DNA of 64,000 nucleotides from JABWAN01 sp041918175 (GTDB lineage Bacteria > Zhuqueibacterota > Zhuqueibacteria > Zhuqueibacterales > Zhuqueibacteraceae), in assembly GCA_041918175.1 (NCBI GenBank), contig JAYRWE010000014.1:1-64000 (forward strand). The letters are read 5' to 3'. The translations under genes and the position numbers were made by a program. Shown piece after piece: positions 52,025-61,842 of this stretch (positions within the stretch are counted from its first letter, which is position 1; each line of letters starts with the position of its first letter). The notes below the pieces were generated by a model. It saw nothing but the letters and a program-made list of their open reading frames with translations, ran no database searches and was not told the DNA's origin.

Positions 52025-54394
52025 ATGTTTTTAAACCTGCATGCTCTCCGGCGCAATATTGTCGGTATGGTCTTCATGCTGATGATGCAGAACTATGTGT
52101 TGCCTGCCGACAGCGCAATTGCGCAAGCGCGTTTGTTTGGAAAAGTTATTGACGGCAAAACGAAAACACCGTTGCCCGGCGCGAATATTTACCTCCCCGA
52201 TTTGCAAAAAGGCACAGTGACGGACGCGGAAGGCCGGTTCAGTTTAACCGCGTTGCCGCTCGGCACACAGCAAGTGCAAATCACCTATATCGGCTATGAG
52301 CGACTCGAACTCACGCTAAATTTGGTCGCCAACCTCGAACGGAATTTCTCGCTTCAGCCCACAGTGTTGGAGGGCCAAGAGGTCACGATCATTAGCAAGC
52401 GCGATCAACTCACCGAATCCAGACAGGCGCTCACGATTATCGAGGCCAAAGATTTGGAGAAAGCGCGCGGGCAAACTTTGGGCGAGAGCCTGAAAGAAAT
52501 TCCGGGCGTAACCACGCTGCAAACCGGACCCGCGATTGCCAAGCCTGTGATTCGCGGTTTGCATTCGCAGCGCATTCTCGTGTTGAATGCCGGCGTGCAG
52601 CAAGAAGGCCAGCAATGGGGCGGTGAGCACGCGCCGGAGATTGATCCGTTTTCTTCTTCACGCATTGAAGTGTTGAAAGGCGCAGCCGGCGTGCAATATG
52701 GCGCGGGCGCGATCGGCGGTGTGATTCGCGTATCTCCACGGGAGCTGCGCGTCACGCCCGGCTTGGGCGGCGAGTTGGTGTTGAACGGCTTCTCGAATAA
52801 TTTGCAGGGCGCAGGCTCGTTGCTCGTCGAAGGCGCGAGCAAACGCTTTGCAGGTTGGGGCTGGCGCTTGCAAGGCAGCATGCGCAAAGCCGGCGATGCG
52901 CAATCGCCCGATTTCAAAATTCAAAACTCCGGCTTTGCCGAACGAGATTGGACCTCCGCGCTCGGCTATCACAACGACCGCAGCGGCTTCGAACTTTATT
53001 ATAGCCACTTCGGCACGGAGCTTGGCATCTATCGCGGCGCGCATATCGGCAACGCCACCGATCTCTTGCGCGCCATTGAGCGCGGCCAGCCCGCAACGAA
53101 CACGGAGTTCAGTTATGAGGTTACACCGCCCAAGCAGGACATCTCGCACAACTTGCTCTCGCTGAAAGGGCATCATCAAGTTGGACGCCTGGGCCGCTTA
53201 GAGATGCAGTATGGATGGCAGCAAAATCATCGACAAGAATTTGATGCGCACAAGCCGTTTTCTTCCGAGCCGCCGACCACGCCGAGTTTCGATCTCACGC
53301 TCACGACTTACACTGGGGACGTGGGTTTTCATCACAATCCGATCAAAAATTTCTACGGCCACGTGGGCGTTACGGGCATGCGACAAGGCAACGTGCAAAC
53401 CGGCACGGTGCTGCTCATTCCGAATTTCCGCGCGTATAGCGGCGGCGCATTCGTTCATGAAAGTTGGACGAACGGCAAGCTCACGTTGGACGGCGGCGCG
53501 CGTTATGATTATCGCCATGTGCAAGCATACTTACGCGCGCGCAACAACGCCCTCGTCACTAACGTGCATGAGTATAGCAATGCCACCGCTGTGGTCGGCA
53601 TGATTTATCAATTCGCGGCGACATGGTCGCTTGGTGCGAACGTCGGAAGCGCGTGGCGGCCGCCGAGCTTGAATGAACTGTACAGCAACGGCGTGCATCA
53701 CGGCACGGCGCAATTTGAAATCGGCGATTTAGGTTTGCACAGCGAGCGCAGCTTCAATGTTGATGCGACGTTGCGGCATGTGAGCGCGCGCTCGCGCTTC
53801 GAATTGAGCGCCTATCGCAATCGCATGAACGATTTCATCTTTCTTTATCCCGTTCCTGAGCCGACACTCACCGTGCGCGGCGCCTTTCCCACGTTTCGCT
53901 ATCAACAGGCGAACGCGAGGCTGCACGGATTGGAAGGCGCGTTCGAACACCGTATCGCACCGTTTCTCCAACTCGGGGTTTCGGCTTCGCTCGTGCGCGG
54001 CGATAATTTAGATGACGAGACGCCGCTCTATCTAATGCCCGCGGATCGCGCGCGTTTCGACGTGGATTTCGCCTTGCCGGAGTTCGGCGCGTTCACGGCC
54101 TCGGAGGTCGAACTAATCACAACACTGGTGCGAAGGCAGACCCGCTATCCTGCAAATGCAGACTATGCCGATCCGCCGCCAGGTTATGCGCTTTTCGAGG
54201 TCAACGTCAGCACGCAAGTGAAGTTGAGCCGTCAGATATTGCGCTTCAATCTCAGCGTGCGCAATCTCTTCGATGTTTCTTATCGTGACTATTTGAGTCG
54301 CTTTCGTTATTTCATCGACGACCCCGGTCGCGATGTGGTGCTGCGCGTGCAAATGCCGTTCGGAGATTTTGATCGCCACACGCAGGGCCATTAA
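52025..54394 (+). CDS. TonB-dependent outer membrane receptor, probable metal uptake
   Basis: 789 residues. Signal peptide to about 36. A carboxypeptidase-regulatory-like domain (about 38-115; LFGKVIDGKTKTPLPGANIYL) precedes the plug (about 120-240; IRGLHSQRILVLNAGVQQEGQ, VLKGAAGVQYGAGAIGGVI) and a 22-strand-type barrel, ending in RVQMPFGDF plus a His-containing tail. The plug and neighbours (His/Cys small protein upstream, lipoprotein downstream) resemble the ZnuD-like group, so zinc or copper uptake is inferred, not shown. Confidence 0.88.
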   Translation: MFLNLHALRRNIVGMVFMLMMQNYVLPADSAIAQARLFGKVIDGKTKTPLPGANIYLPDLQKGTVTDAEGRFSLTALPLGTQQVQITYIGYERLELTLNLVANLERNFSLQPTVLEGQEVTIISKRDQLTESRQALTIIEAKDLEKARGQTLGESLKEIPGVTTLQTGPAIAKPVIRGLHSQRILVLNAGVQQEGQQWGGEHAPEIDPFSSSRIEVLKGAAGVQYGAGAIGGVIRVSPRELRVTPGLGGELVLNGFSNNLQGAGSLLVEGASKRFAGWGWRLQGSMRKAGDAQSPDFKIQNSGFAERDWTSALGYHNDRSGFELYYSHFGTELGIYRGAHIGNATDLLRAIERGQPATNTEFSYEVTPPKQDISHNLLSLKGHHQVGRLGRLEMQYGWQQNHRQEFDAHKPFSSEPPTTPSFDLTLTTYTGDVGFHHNPIKNFYGHVGVTGMRQGNVQTGTVLLIPNFRAYSGGAFVHESWTNGKLTLDGGARYDYRHVQAYLRARNNALVTNVHEYSNATAVVGMIYQFAATWSLGANVGSAWRPPSLNELYSNGVHHGTAQFEIGDLGLHSERSFNVDATLRHVSARSRFELSAYRNRMNDFIFLYPVPEPTLTVRGAFPTFRYQQANARLHGLEGAFEHRIAPFLQLGVSASLVRGDNLDDETPLYLMPADRARFDVDFALPEFGAFTASEVELITTLVRRQTRYPANADYADPPPGYALFEVNVSTQVKLSRQILRFNLSVRNLFDVSYRDYLSRFRYFIDDPGRDVVLRVQMPFGDFDRHTQGH

Positions 54395-54399
54395 AGTCT

Positions 54400-54470
54400 G
54401 TCATTCACAAGGAATCCTTTTACGCGCTTGAAATACTGTCGAGCACGAGGGAAGGTTTTTTCAGAATGGC
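54400..54470. repeat. Family C palindromic element, copy 3
   Basis: GTCATTCACAAGGAATCC at the left, GGTTTTTTCAGAATGGC at the right, with GAGCACGAGGGAAGG in the second half as in 63595-63665. Six bases after the receptor stop. Confidence 0.75.
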
Positions 54471-54529
54471 AGCACGAAGAAGCCTCAAACAAATTGTTGC
54501 TTTCATCAACCCCAACAAGGAGGTTTATC

Positions 54530-55129
54530 ATGCTTCGCAGCTTCACCAACGCTCACCAGGCGCGTTTGCTGTTGAGCGCGATGATCATTTTCTTCAGCTT
54601 GGCCGCTTGCAAAGAAGACAGCCCCAGCAACCCCGGCGGAGGCAACGAACAGGAGTTGATTACGAAAGTGATCCTCACGCTCACCGAAACCGGCACGAGC
54701 AACATTGTCATCGCAACGTTCAACGATCCCGATGGCGACGGCGGCGCTGCGCCGAGCATTGGTACGCTCACATTGAAAGCCGGCAGCGCTTACACCGGCA
54801 AAATCGAATTGCGAGATGAATCGAAAAATCCGGTGGAAGAGCTTACGGAAGAGGTGAAAGAAGAAGCCGAGGCGCATCAATTCTTTTACACGCCGCAAGG
54901 CGCATTGGCCGGCAGAGTTATCGTTACGATCACCGACAAGGACAGCAAGAATTTGCCAGTCGGTTTGGAATTCACCGTTGCCGTGAGCGCGGGCGCAGCA
55001 GTCACCGGCAGTGCAGCCAATTCGCTAAATGTCGCTTTGAGCCATTTCGAAGGCATCACGAAGGACGGCACTTCGCGCAGCTCCGAAACGGACGTGGATA
55101 TCAATTTCCCGGTGAGCATTACAAACTGA
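54530..55129 (+). CDS. Lipoprotein of the TonB locus
   Basis: 199 residues. AAGGAGG lies 7 bases before the ATG, an ideal ribosome site. Lipobox FFSLAACKE (Cys about 27). The mature part has ITKVILTLTETGT, ATFNDPDGDGG, YTGKIELRDESKNPVE, EEAEAHQFFYTP, the pattern of lipoproteins found beside TonB receptors in FCB bacteria. Acidic and His residues might bind metal. Function unknown. Confidence 0.8.
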   Translation: MLRSFTNAHQARLLLSAMIIFFSLAACKEDSPSNPGGGNEQELITKVILTLTETGTSNIVIATFNDPDGDGGAAPSIGTLTLKAGSAYTGKIELRDESKNPVEELTEEVKEEAEAHQFFYTPQGALAGRVIVTITDKDSKNLPVGLEFTVAVSAGAAVTGSAANSLNVALSHFEGITKDGTSRSSETDVDINFPVSITN

Positions 55130-55237
55130 GCCGACATTCCTCCGCTCGCAAACTGTCGGAGAACCGCGCAGCCTCGCAGTCACGACGCTTGAGTTTTTGC
55201 AGCAAGGGACATGAGAGAAACGGTGGGAATTCCAAGG

Positions 55238-55798
55238 TTAGGCCAATAACAGCGCCGCGTTCAGCAAACCGCTATACCCGATGCGGCTCTCCGGCAGGAA
55301 AAGATTTTCGTTTAAGAATGAGGAAGGGGAGTTTGAAGCGCGTTGAGGCGTGGAGAAATTTTTATCACGGGGCAGGTTTAAATCTAATGCTTCATAAATA
55401 AGCTGACGTAGCGAGCGAATCTCAAACGGCTTTTCGATATACAGAACATTGCCGCGCGCCGCGATCTGTTTGCGCGTTTCCTGCGAGCCATACGCGGTCA
55501 TGATGATGATCTTTGTTGAAGGATAATGCGCTTTGATTTCTTGCAGCAATTGCAGACCGTCGCGGCCCGGCATGCGAATATCGGAAACGACAACATCCAC
55601 CGCACGCTGTTTTAAAATGTTCAATGCTTCGTCGCCGTCGTGAGCGCAGGTGACGTTGAAATCTTTATCGTGGCGCGAAAGGTTTTTGGAAATGCTCCAC
55701 GTGAGATCTTCTTCGTCGTCGACAATCAGTATGCTTTTATGTAAATCGTGAGGATGCAGCGCGTCGTAAGTTTGATGCACAAATTCGGCTGTGCTCAT
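55238..55798 (-). CDS. Single-domain response regulator
   Basis: 186 residues with an AGGTGA ribosome site. Receiver domain about 20-140: ILIVDDEEDL, phosphoacceptor Asp in VVVSDIRMPGRDG (about 71), T in IMTAYG, K in YIEKPFE. The C-terminal about 45 residues carry no known output domain. It lies just downstream of the NtrC-type regulator and may act in the same phosphorelay; no kinase is adjacent. Confidence 0.9.
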   Translation of the reverse strand: MSTAEFVHQTYDALHPHDLHKSILIVDDEEDLTWSISKNLSRHDKDFNVTCAHDGDEALNILKQRAVDVVVSDIRMPGRDGLQLLQEIKAHYPSTKIIIMTAYGSQETRKQIAARGNVLYIEKPFEIRSLRQLIYEALDLNLPRDKNFSTPQRASNSPSSFLNENLFLPESRIGYSGLLNAALLLA

Positions 55799-56058
55799 AA
55801 ATTCACCTGCGAAAGTTCTTTTTGCGAATTAAAGCTCCCTTTAGCCGTTCCTAAAAACTGCAAGACATATACCACAGCTAACCTACGCTCTCACTTCGAC
55901 GAGGGAGCAGCAGGCACGGCTCAGATAAAGCCTTGCGAAACAGGGCTAAAAATGCCGATGAATAATTTTTATTAACTGGGTTGGAGAAAAAAATGGAGAG
56001 GGGGAGAGCTTAAATAGGTGAAAAATTGAACAGTGGCTTGATCAAATTCCGGCCAGAG

Positions 56059-57453
56059 TTATCCTTCAAGATTGTACAGTTTCATTTTCTCGCGCAACGT
56101 CGAGCGTGAAATGTCGAGCGCTTTGGCCGCGCGTGATTTGTTGCCTTTAAACTTGTTCAGCACGTTTTGAATATGAACTTTTTCCATCTGCTCCAAAGAG
56201 AGATCATCCTCGCCGCTTGCGTTCAGCGTCGTCATGGGCGCGGCAAAGAACACGGAGTTGCGGCTCTTCTCGTCGCGCAGTTCCATGGGCAAATGCTCGG
56301 GTTTGAGTGTCGGCCCTTGACACAGAATGACGCCGCGCTCAATTACGTTTTTAAGTTCGCGCACATTGCCGGGCCATTGATATTCGCGCAACAATATTTC
56401 CGCTTCATTGGAAGCGCCAGTGATGTTCTTGTTGAACTCGCGATTGTTCCTCTCGATGAAAAGCTGGGCGAGCGGGAGAACATCTTCGTTGCGTTCACGC
56501 AATGGCGGAAGCACGATGACCATGACTTTCAAACGATAATACAAGTCCTCGCGAAACTCGCCGAGCCTCACCATTTCACCGAGATCGCGATTCGTCGCGG
56601 CCACGAGACGAACATCCACTTGAATATCCGCAGTGCCGCCGATGCGGCGAAAAGTCTGCGTCTCGAGTGCGCGCAATAACTTCGGCTGCAGCGCCGAGCG
56701 CATGCTGGAAATCTCGTCGAGAAAAACCGTGCCCGTATCGGCCAACTCAAACATTCCTTTTTTGAGCGCCTTCGCATCTGTGAACGCGCCCTTCTCGTGG
56801 CCGAACAACTCCGATTCGAGCAGGTTCTCGGGAATCGCGCCGCAATTGATCGGCACAAACGGTTTGTCTTGTCGCGCGCTCCATTGATGCAATGTCTTCG
56901 CCACCAACTCTTTGCCCGTGCCGCTCTCGCCTTGAATCAACACCGAAGTGCGCGGCGTTTCGCTTACCATTTTGATAAAACTTTTGACCTCTTGCATCGG
57001 CGCGCTATCTCCGAACAATTCCGTTTCCGGAAATTGTCCGCGCTGCTGCTTCAGGCGCGAGACCTCACGTTTTAGCCCCGCGGTTTCGAGCGCCTTCGCC
57101 ACGACCAGCTTCACTTCATCCAACTCAAACGGCTTCGTGAGATAATCGAACGCGCCCACTTTCATCGCTTCGACTGCCGGCCGCGGATCGTTCGCCACCG
57201 CGGTCATCATAATGACCATCATTTCGGGATCGACTTCCTTGGCGAACTCCAACACTTTGATGCCAAGCATGTCGGGCAAACGTAGATCGAGCAGCATCAA
57301 ATCAATCGCGGACGCTTTGAGTTGGCGCTGCGCCTCTGCGCCATTGAGCGCGGTCACCACTTTGTGGCCGCTTTTGCGGAAGACCTCGGCAAGGGTGTGA
57401 CACAGGTCGGCATTATCTTCCACAATTAGCATTCTTGCCGAATCCAATCTCAT
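56059..57453 (-). CDS. NtrC-family sigma-54 response regulator
   Basis: 464 residues. Receiver 1-125 (MLIVEDNADLC, LMLLDLRLPDM, LTKPFE). AAA+ domain about 145-375 with Walker A GESGTGKE, GAFTDA instead of GAFTGA, and GTVFLDEISS. Fis-type HTH at the end (NKSRAAKALDISRSTLREKM). The GAFTDA form occurs in other family members, so activity is expected. Start is uncertain: GGAG is almost touching ATG 57453, and ATG 57432 (MLIVED) also fits. Its partner kinase is not in the window. Confidence 0.93.
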   Translation of the reverse strand: MRLDSARMLIVEDNADLCHTLAEVFRKSGHKVVTALNGAEAQRQLKASAIDLMLLDLRLPDMLGIKVLEFAKEVDPEMMVIMMTAVANDPRPAVEAMKVGAFDYLTKPFELDEVKLVVAKALETAGLKREVSRLKQQRGQFPETELFGDSAPMQEVKSFIKMVSETPRTSVLIQGESGTGKELVAKTLHQWSARQDKPFVPINCGAIPENLLESELFGHEKGAFTDAKALKKGMFELADTGTVFLDEISSMRSALQPKLLRALETQTFRRIGGTADIQVDVRLVAATNRDLGEMVRLGEFREDLYYRLKVMVIVLPPLRERNEDVLPLAQLFIERNNREFNKNITGASNEAEILLREYQWPGNVRELKNVIERGVILCQGPTLKPEHLPMELRDEKSRNSVFFAAPMTTLNASGEDDLSLEQMEKVHIQNVLNKFKGNKSRAAKALDISRSTLREKMKLYNLEG

Positions 57454-57577
57454 ACTCCGATTATTGAAACGTGACGATCAATCTCGCGCTCCGCTAGCTT
57501 CAAGCTCACTGCAAACGTTCGCAGTGGCGATTCCTATTTCGGGACTGCATCATTCTTCCGGCACGGCACTAGTATCT

Positions 57578-57794
57578 CTAGTACTACAACGTTAAGTTGA
57601 ATCATTTCTACAAAAGCGTTAGAAGACAGAAAAATGGAGGACAGAAAAATGAAAGCTGTTTTCCTGCGCGTGGTGACATCAGCTTCAATAGCTTGAACTC
57701 AGGTTTTATCTTTCTGTCCTTCATTTTTCTGTCTTAAGTCTTTGCTTTGAGGCTATTGAGATGAGTCAAAAAGAACTTAACGTTGTATTACTAG
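57578..57794. mobile_element. 217-bp MITE (family B), copy 2
   Basis: CTAGTACTACAACGTTAAG at the left and CTTAACGTTGTATTACTAG at the right; inner blocks AGACAGAAAAATGGAGGACA and the reverse TCTGTCCTTCATTTTTCTGT. It is in the opposite orientation to copy 1 at 17097 and about three-quarters identical by eye. It lies in the gap between the NtrC-type regulator and the TIGR03545 gene. Confidence 0.85.
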
Positions 57795-57918
57795 AATCAA
57801 CTCCGTGCAAACAAAGCAAAGATTTTTCCGCCGATAAAATCCTTTACCTGGCGACATTCAGTGACTTCGGCGAAATTCGGCGGGTAAGTTTTTTGTGGTG
57901 CGGCTTGTTTGTGTTGTG

Positions 57919-59808
57919 TTACGGCTTCTTTAACAGCCCCTTCAACTTCTTCTTCGCTTCCTCCTCCGCTTGCTTCTTCTTTTCATCCACCACCTGCTTG
58001 CCCTTGTTCTTCTCCGCCTCAATGCGCGCTTCCACTTCGGCTTTGCGTTTGTTCAACTCTTCAAGTTGCTCATCAACCACGCCGCGTGCTTTCTGCATCT
58101 CAGCAGTCAGGCTTTGTTTGTAATTTTCCACCAAAGCCTCGGCTTCTTTTCTCCGCTTATCCACCTCGGCGCGCACGCGCGTTTCGATTTGTTGCCGCGC
58201 TTCGGCTAATTTTTCTCCTACCACTCTCTTTAGTTGATCGGCGAGCACGTTGTCCAAATTCGAATGAATGCTCAAACCATAATGCGAAGCCGCGCCTTGC
58301 AATTGCACACCGAGTTCAAGCCGCGTGAATCCGGAGAGCACGTCTTGCACAACGTTCGCAACAAAATCTTTTGGGGTAGATGAAAAATCAAAACTCACGG
58401 GCGCGGCATTCACGTTCACACGCAAATCGAGCGCGTCGCCGACAAAAAAGCCGGAGAGCGCCACGTCGCCCTTTTGCGCGGCCAATGCGTGCGGCAAATG
58501 TTTATTGCTCGGCAATTTGATATTGCCCAAACCAAAATTACTCGCGCGCACCCACAGCGAGTCTTTGCCCACGTTCGTCGTGTGATCGAAGCTGCCCGCC
58601 ATCGAGTATTGATTGCCGTCCACGCGCAGAAAGTTGAGATTGAACTGCGTGGGCTTGCCCGCAACCGTGGGTTGGTTCGTGAGATTTTTTATTTCGCCGG
58701 AAAGAAAATACGCGCGGCTCGTGTCCCCGCCCGCAGTCGCGCCGGAAAGTTTGATCTCGCGCGCGAGAAAACGCGGATAGCGATAGTGAAACGGAAAATG
58801 AATGTCCTGGCCTTTGAAACGCGGCGGCGCTTCGAGCTTGCTCGAGGTCATGGCCGCTTGCGCCATCGGAAGATATTTCCTGCCGAGCGCGACGTATTCG
58901 AGCACTTGCTGCACGCGTTGCACCGCGGGCGCGCCGAAGAGCATGAGGCTGAGTTGCCGCGTGTCGATATCTTGCAGCTTGGCCAAACGCTGTGCGCGTT
59001 CGATGTCGCCTTGCAAAGAGCTTTGCGCATTTTGCACCTGCATTTGCACCGCGGCAATCGTGCTCTCCAGCGTCTTCTTTTTATTCTCCACGTCTTCTTT
59101 GAGCGCGTTCGCTTTGGTTTGAATGCCTTTGAGCTTGTCCAATGCCGGAATGAGCGTGGCCGCGTCTTTGATTTGATCGAGCTTCAAACTCGCGACTTCG
59201 GTTTTGATTTCCTCCGCGCGCGTCACGTAACTCTGCGGCGCAAAATCTTTTTTCCACGAAGAGTAGCTGCTATCTGCAAAGCCGCGCAGCGCGTGATAAC
59301 TCTGCACCGAAGCGAGATTGTTCACATTCACGAGCGAATCGAGATTAAGCTGCTTGCCCAGGCCGGAGAGATCGAACAGCGGCAGCTCGCGCAATTGTTT
59401 CTCCACCGAGGCGAACACTTCATCAACGATGCCCGGCTCTTTCACAATTTTATACGGCAGCGTGCCGTCGGTTTTGCGCGCCGAGCCGCTGCGCACGTTT
59501 TCGAGCACAGCCTCGCGAATGATAAGCTTGCGCCAAAACAGCGGCCGCGTTTCGAAATCGAGCGCGGCACGGTTGGTTTCCAAAATATTGCGCCACGGCT
59601 CGCGCTTGTTCGCGATTTGCAAACGATCCCAGCCGCACTTCAAGCCGAAAACGCTGAAATGAAAATTGTCGATCTCCACGCGCGCTTCGGCAAACTGCTC
59701 GATTTGATATTCGAGCGCGGCTTCGAGATAATGATCGCGCGTGAAATAATAGCCGAGGCCGGCGAGCAACGCCAGCACCACGAGTATGATCAGTCCGCTT
59801 TTTCTCAT
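57919..59808 (-). CDS. TIGR03545 family protein
   Basis: 629 residues from ATG 59808. One N-terminal membrane helix (about 5-24), an AsmA-like beta-rich part with FHFSVFGLKCGWDRLQIANK, a middle coiled coil, and a C-terminal coiled coil rich in Lys and Glu (about 550-629). It matches the family of unknown function that is always next to TIGR03546, as here (ATGA overlap). Location in the envelope is inferred. Confidence 0.88.
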   Translation of the reverse strand: MRKSGLIILVVLALLAGLGYYFTRDHYLEAALEYQIEQFAEARVEIDNFHFSVFGLKCGWDRLQIANKREPWRNILETNRAALDFETRPLFWRKLIIREAVLENVRSGSARKTDGTLPYKIVKEPGIVDEVFASVEKQLRELPLFDLSGLGKQLNLDSLVNVNNLASVQSYHALRGFADSSYSSWKKDFAPQSYVTRAEEIKTEVASLKLDQIKDAATLIPALDKLKGIQTKANALKEDVENKKKTLESTIAAVQMQVQNAQSSLQGDIERAQRLAKLQDIDTRQLSLMLFGAPAVQRVQQVLEYVALGRKYLPMAQAAMTSSKLEAPPRFKGQDIHFPFHYRYPRFLAREIKLSGATAGGDTSRAYFLSGEIKNLTNQPTVAGKPTQFNLNFLRVDGNQYSMAGSFDHTTNVGKDSLWVRASNFGLGNIKLPSNKHLPHALAAQKGDVALSGFFVGDALDLRVNVNAAPVSFDFSSTPKDFVANVVQDVLSGFTRLELGVQLQGAASHYGLSIHSNLDNVLADQLKRVVGEKLAEARQQIETRVRAEVDKRRKEAEALVENYKQSLTAEMQKARGVVDEQLEELNKRKAEVEARIEAEKNKGKQVVDEKKKQAEEEAKKKLKGLLKKP

Positions 59809-60332
59809 GACATGCTCCCGAAGTCGCGAATCTTGATATACCATTCGAACACTTTGCTGCCACGAATGGATTGCACCACTTTCCATTTTTTAACGCGCTC
59901 TTCGAAGCCGCTGCGATAATTCACCACAAGCTTTTTCATACCCACAAACACAGGCGCGAAGAGAACAATGCCGCCGAGAAAACTGCCCATCACCACGGTA
60001 TTGTTGAAACGCGAGAGCGGCGCGACGGGCATGTTGTAGAGCGCTTCCCATGTGCTTTGCAGCGCAGGCGTCGTGAGCACAGCATAGCCGAGATGATGAA
60101 AGATCGGATCGAGCAAGAACGCGACGAAGCCCGCGACCAACATCGCGAGCGAACCCGCGGCCATGTTGATATTCACAAAAATGAGCACGAGAAACAGCAG
60201 CACGCCTTGCAAAGTCCAAAACGGCATGAGGCCGATGAGAAAGCCCACGCTGAACCCGGCTGCAATCTGCGTCGGCGTCTCGCCCGCGCGAAACGCTTTG
60301 ATGATTTGCGAGAGAATGGAGAAGATGAACAT
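59805..60332 (-). CDS. TIGR03546 family membrane protein
   Basis: 175 residues with three to four membrane helices (about 20-45, 48-75, 110-132). GFSVGFLIGLMPFWTLQG resembles the DUF2062-like core. It is co-translated with the TIGR03545 protein. Function unknown; probably a membrane partner. The start lies 25 bases from the family-D repeat array. Confidence 0.88.
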   Translation of the reverse strand: MFIFSILSQIIKAFRAGETPTQIAAGFSVGFLIGLMPFWTLQGVLLFLVLIFVNINMAAGSLAMLVAGFVAFLLDPIFHHLGYAVLTTPALQSTWEALYNMPVAPLSRFNNTVVMGSFLGGIVLFAPVFVGMKKLVVNYRSGFEERVKKWKVVQSIRGSKVFEWYIKIRDFGSMS

Positions 60333-60356
60333 AGCGTGTCTCGTGTTAATTTACTC

Positions 60357-60794
60357 GTTCCCAAACTCTGTTTGGGAACGCGCTTGTTTATGAAACTCCG
60401 TTTCAAAAAAACTCTAGCGACCGTGCAACAGAGTTGCATTCGCAATTGTGTTCCCAAACAGAGTTTGGGAACAAGAGAGAGGTGAAGTTTTCTCGTTCCC
60501 AAACTCCGTTTGGGAACGCGTTTGTTTATGAAACTCCGTTTCAAAAAACTCTAGCGACCATGCAACAGAGTTGCATGCACAATCGTGTTCCCAAACTCCG
60601 TTTGGGAACGCGCTTGTTTATGAAACTCCGTTTCAAAAAAACTCTAGCGACCGTGCAACAGAGTTGCATGCGCAATTGTGTTCCCAAACGGAGTTTGGGA
60701 ACGCACTGGTTTATGAAACTCTGTTTCAAAAAACTCTAGCAACCATGCAACAGAGTTGCATGCACAATTGTGTTCCCAAACGGAGTTTGGGAAC
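60357..60794. repeat. Tandem array of four family-D hairpin modules
   Basis: Four modules of about 92 bases, each with hairpins TCCCAAACTCCGTTTGGGA, GAAACTCCGTTTC, GCAACAGAGTTGC and a TGCATGCGCA-like palindrome; a short spacer follows module 1 and a closing TCCCAAACGGAGTTTGGGA hairpin ends the array. All loops share AACTCYGTT or its complement. Translated, it gives VPKLRLGT-like peptides, a sequence I recall from many spurious database proteins. A degenerate relative lies at 17329-17450. Confidence 0.88.
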
Positions 60795-60840
60795 AAGCAT
60801 AGACCACCAATCCATCAATCCAAAAATCCAACACTCCAAT

Positions 60841-61842
60841 TTAGAGGACTTGAAAGCCTCGTGCATACGGATCATCGTCATCAATGATGATCGTATTAAA
60901 ACCCGTCACGCGCGCCCAGCCGGCGATGCTCGGAATGATGGCTTCGTACTCGCCGACTTTGGTGACGGCTTCGACGCGGCCGCGAAAGAGACTGCCGATA
61001 AAACTTTCGTGCACAAACACGTCGCCTTCCTTGAGCTTTCCCTTCGCGGCGAGTTGCGCGAGGCGTGCCGAAGTGCCGGTGCCGCACGGCGAGCGATCAA
61101 TCGCTTTATCGCCATAGAACACGGCGTTGCGTCCGTGCGCCTCGGGATGTTGCGGCTTGCCGGTCCATTGAATGTGGCTCAAGCCGCGAATCGTCGCGTT
61201 TTGCGGATGCACGAACGAATACTTCTCATTGATACGGCGGCGCAATTCGGGACTCATCCGCACGAGATCGGACGCGGTAAATTTTTCCAGGCCGGGATAG
61301 TTCGTTTGCGGATCGACGATCGCATAAAAATTTCCGCCGTATGCGACATCCACTTTGATCGCGCCCAACTCTGGGCAATCAACGGGAAGATCACGCGAGT
61401 GCAGATACGAAGCGACGTTCACGATGCGAACGGACTGCACGCGGCCATTCGAAAACTCATAGTGCGCTTCCACAAGTCCCGCGGGCACTTCAAGGCGCAA
61501 CGTGCCGGGCGTTTTCGGTTTGACCAAGCCGTGCTCAATCATCACCGTAACCGTGCCGATAGTGCCGTGACCGCACATGGGCAAGCAGCCGCTCGTTTCG
61601 ATAAAGAGAATGCCGATGTCGGTGTCTTCGCGCGTGGACGGATAGAGAATGCTGCCCGACATCATATCATGTCCGCGCGGCTCAAACATGAGGCCCGTGC
61701 GAATCCAATCAAACTCCGCGAGAAAATGCTGGCGCCGCTCGCTCATGTTACTGCCCTTGAGCAGCGGCCCGCCGCCCGCAACTACGCGCACGGGATTGCC
61801 GCAGGTGTGGGCATCAATGCAGAAGAAAGTGTGTCGAGGCAT
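60841..61842 (-). CDS. 4-hydroxyproline 2-epimerase (proline racemase family)
   Basis: 333 residues. Two-base racemase: Cys90 in MCGHGTIG and Cys253 in DRSPCGTGTSA are the catalytic pair, and DAHTCGNPVRV is the N-terminal signature. The Cys-Cys pair separates it from Thr-type dehydratases. The neighbours, an aldehyde dehydrogenase and a DHDPS-family protein, favour 4-hydroxyproline over proline. It converts trans-4-L-hydroxyproline to cis-4-D-hydroxyproline. Confidence 0.92.
   Translation of the reverse strand: MPRHTFFCIDAHTCGNPVRVVAGGGPLLKGSNMSERRQHFLAEFDWIRTGLMFEPRGHDMMSGSILYPSTREDTDIGILFIETSGCLPMCGHGTIGTVTVMIEHGLVKPKTPGTLRLEVPAGLVEAHYEFSNGRVQSVRIVNVASYLHSRDLPVDCPELGAIKVDVAYGGNFYAIVDPQTNYPGLEKFTASDLVRMSPELRRRINEKYSFVHPQNATIRGLSHIQWTGKPQHPEAHGRNAVFYGDKAIDRSPCGTGTSARLAQLAAKGKLKEGDVFVHESFIGSLFRGRVEAVTKVGEYEAIIPSIAGWARVTGFNTIIIDDDDPYARGFQVL

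Noticed and set aside
58474..59919. 481-codon plus-strand open frame opposite the TIGR03545 gene
   Set aside because: Low-complexity Arg/Phe-rich shadow; the minus strand matches a known family with a partner gene.
60357..60794. CRISPR array
   Set aside because: The units are whole 92-base modules of linked hairpins with no unique equal-length spacers and no cas genes nearby.
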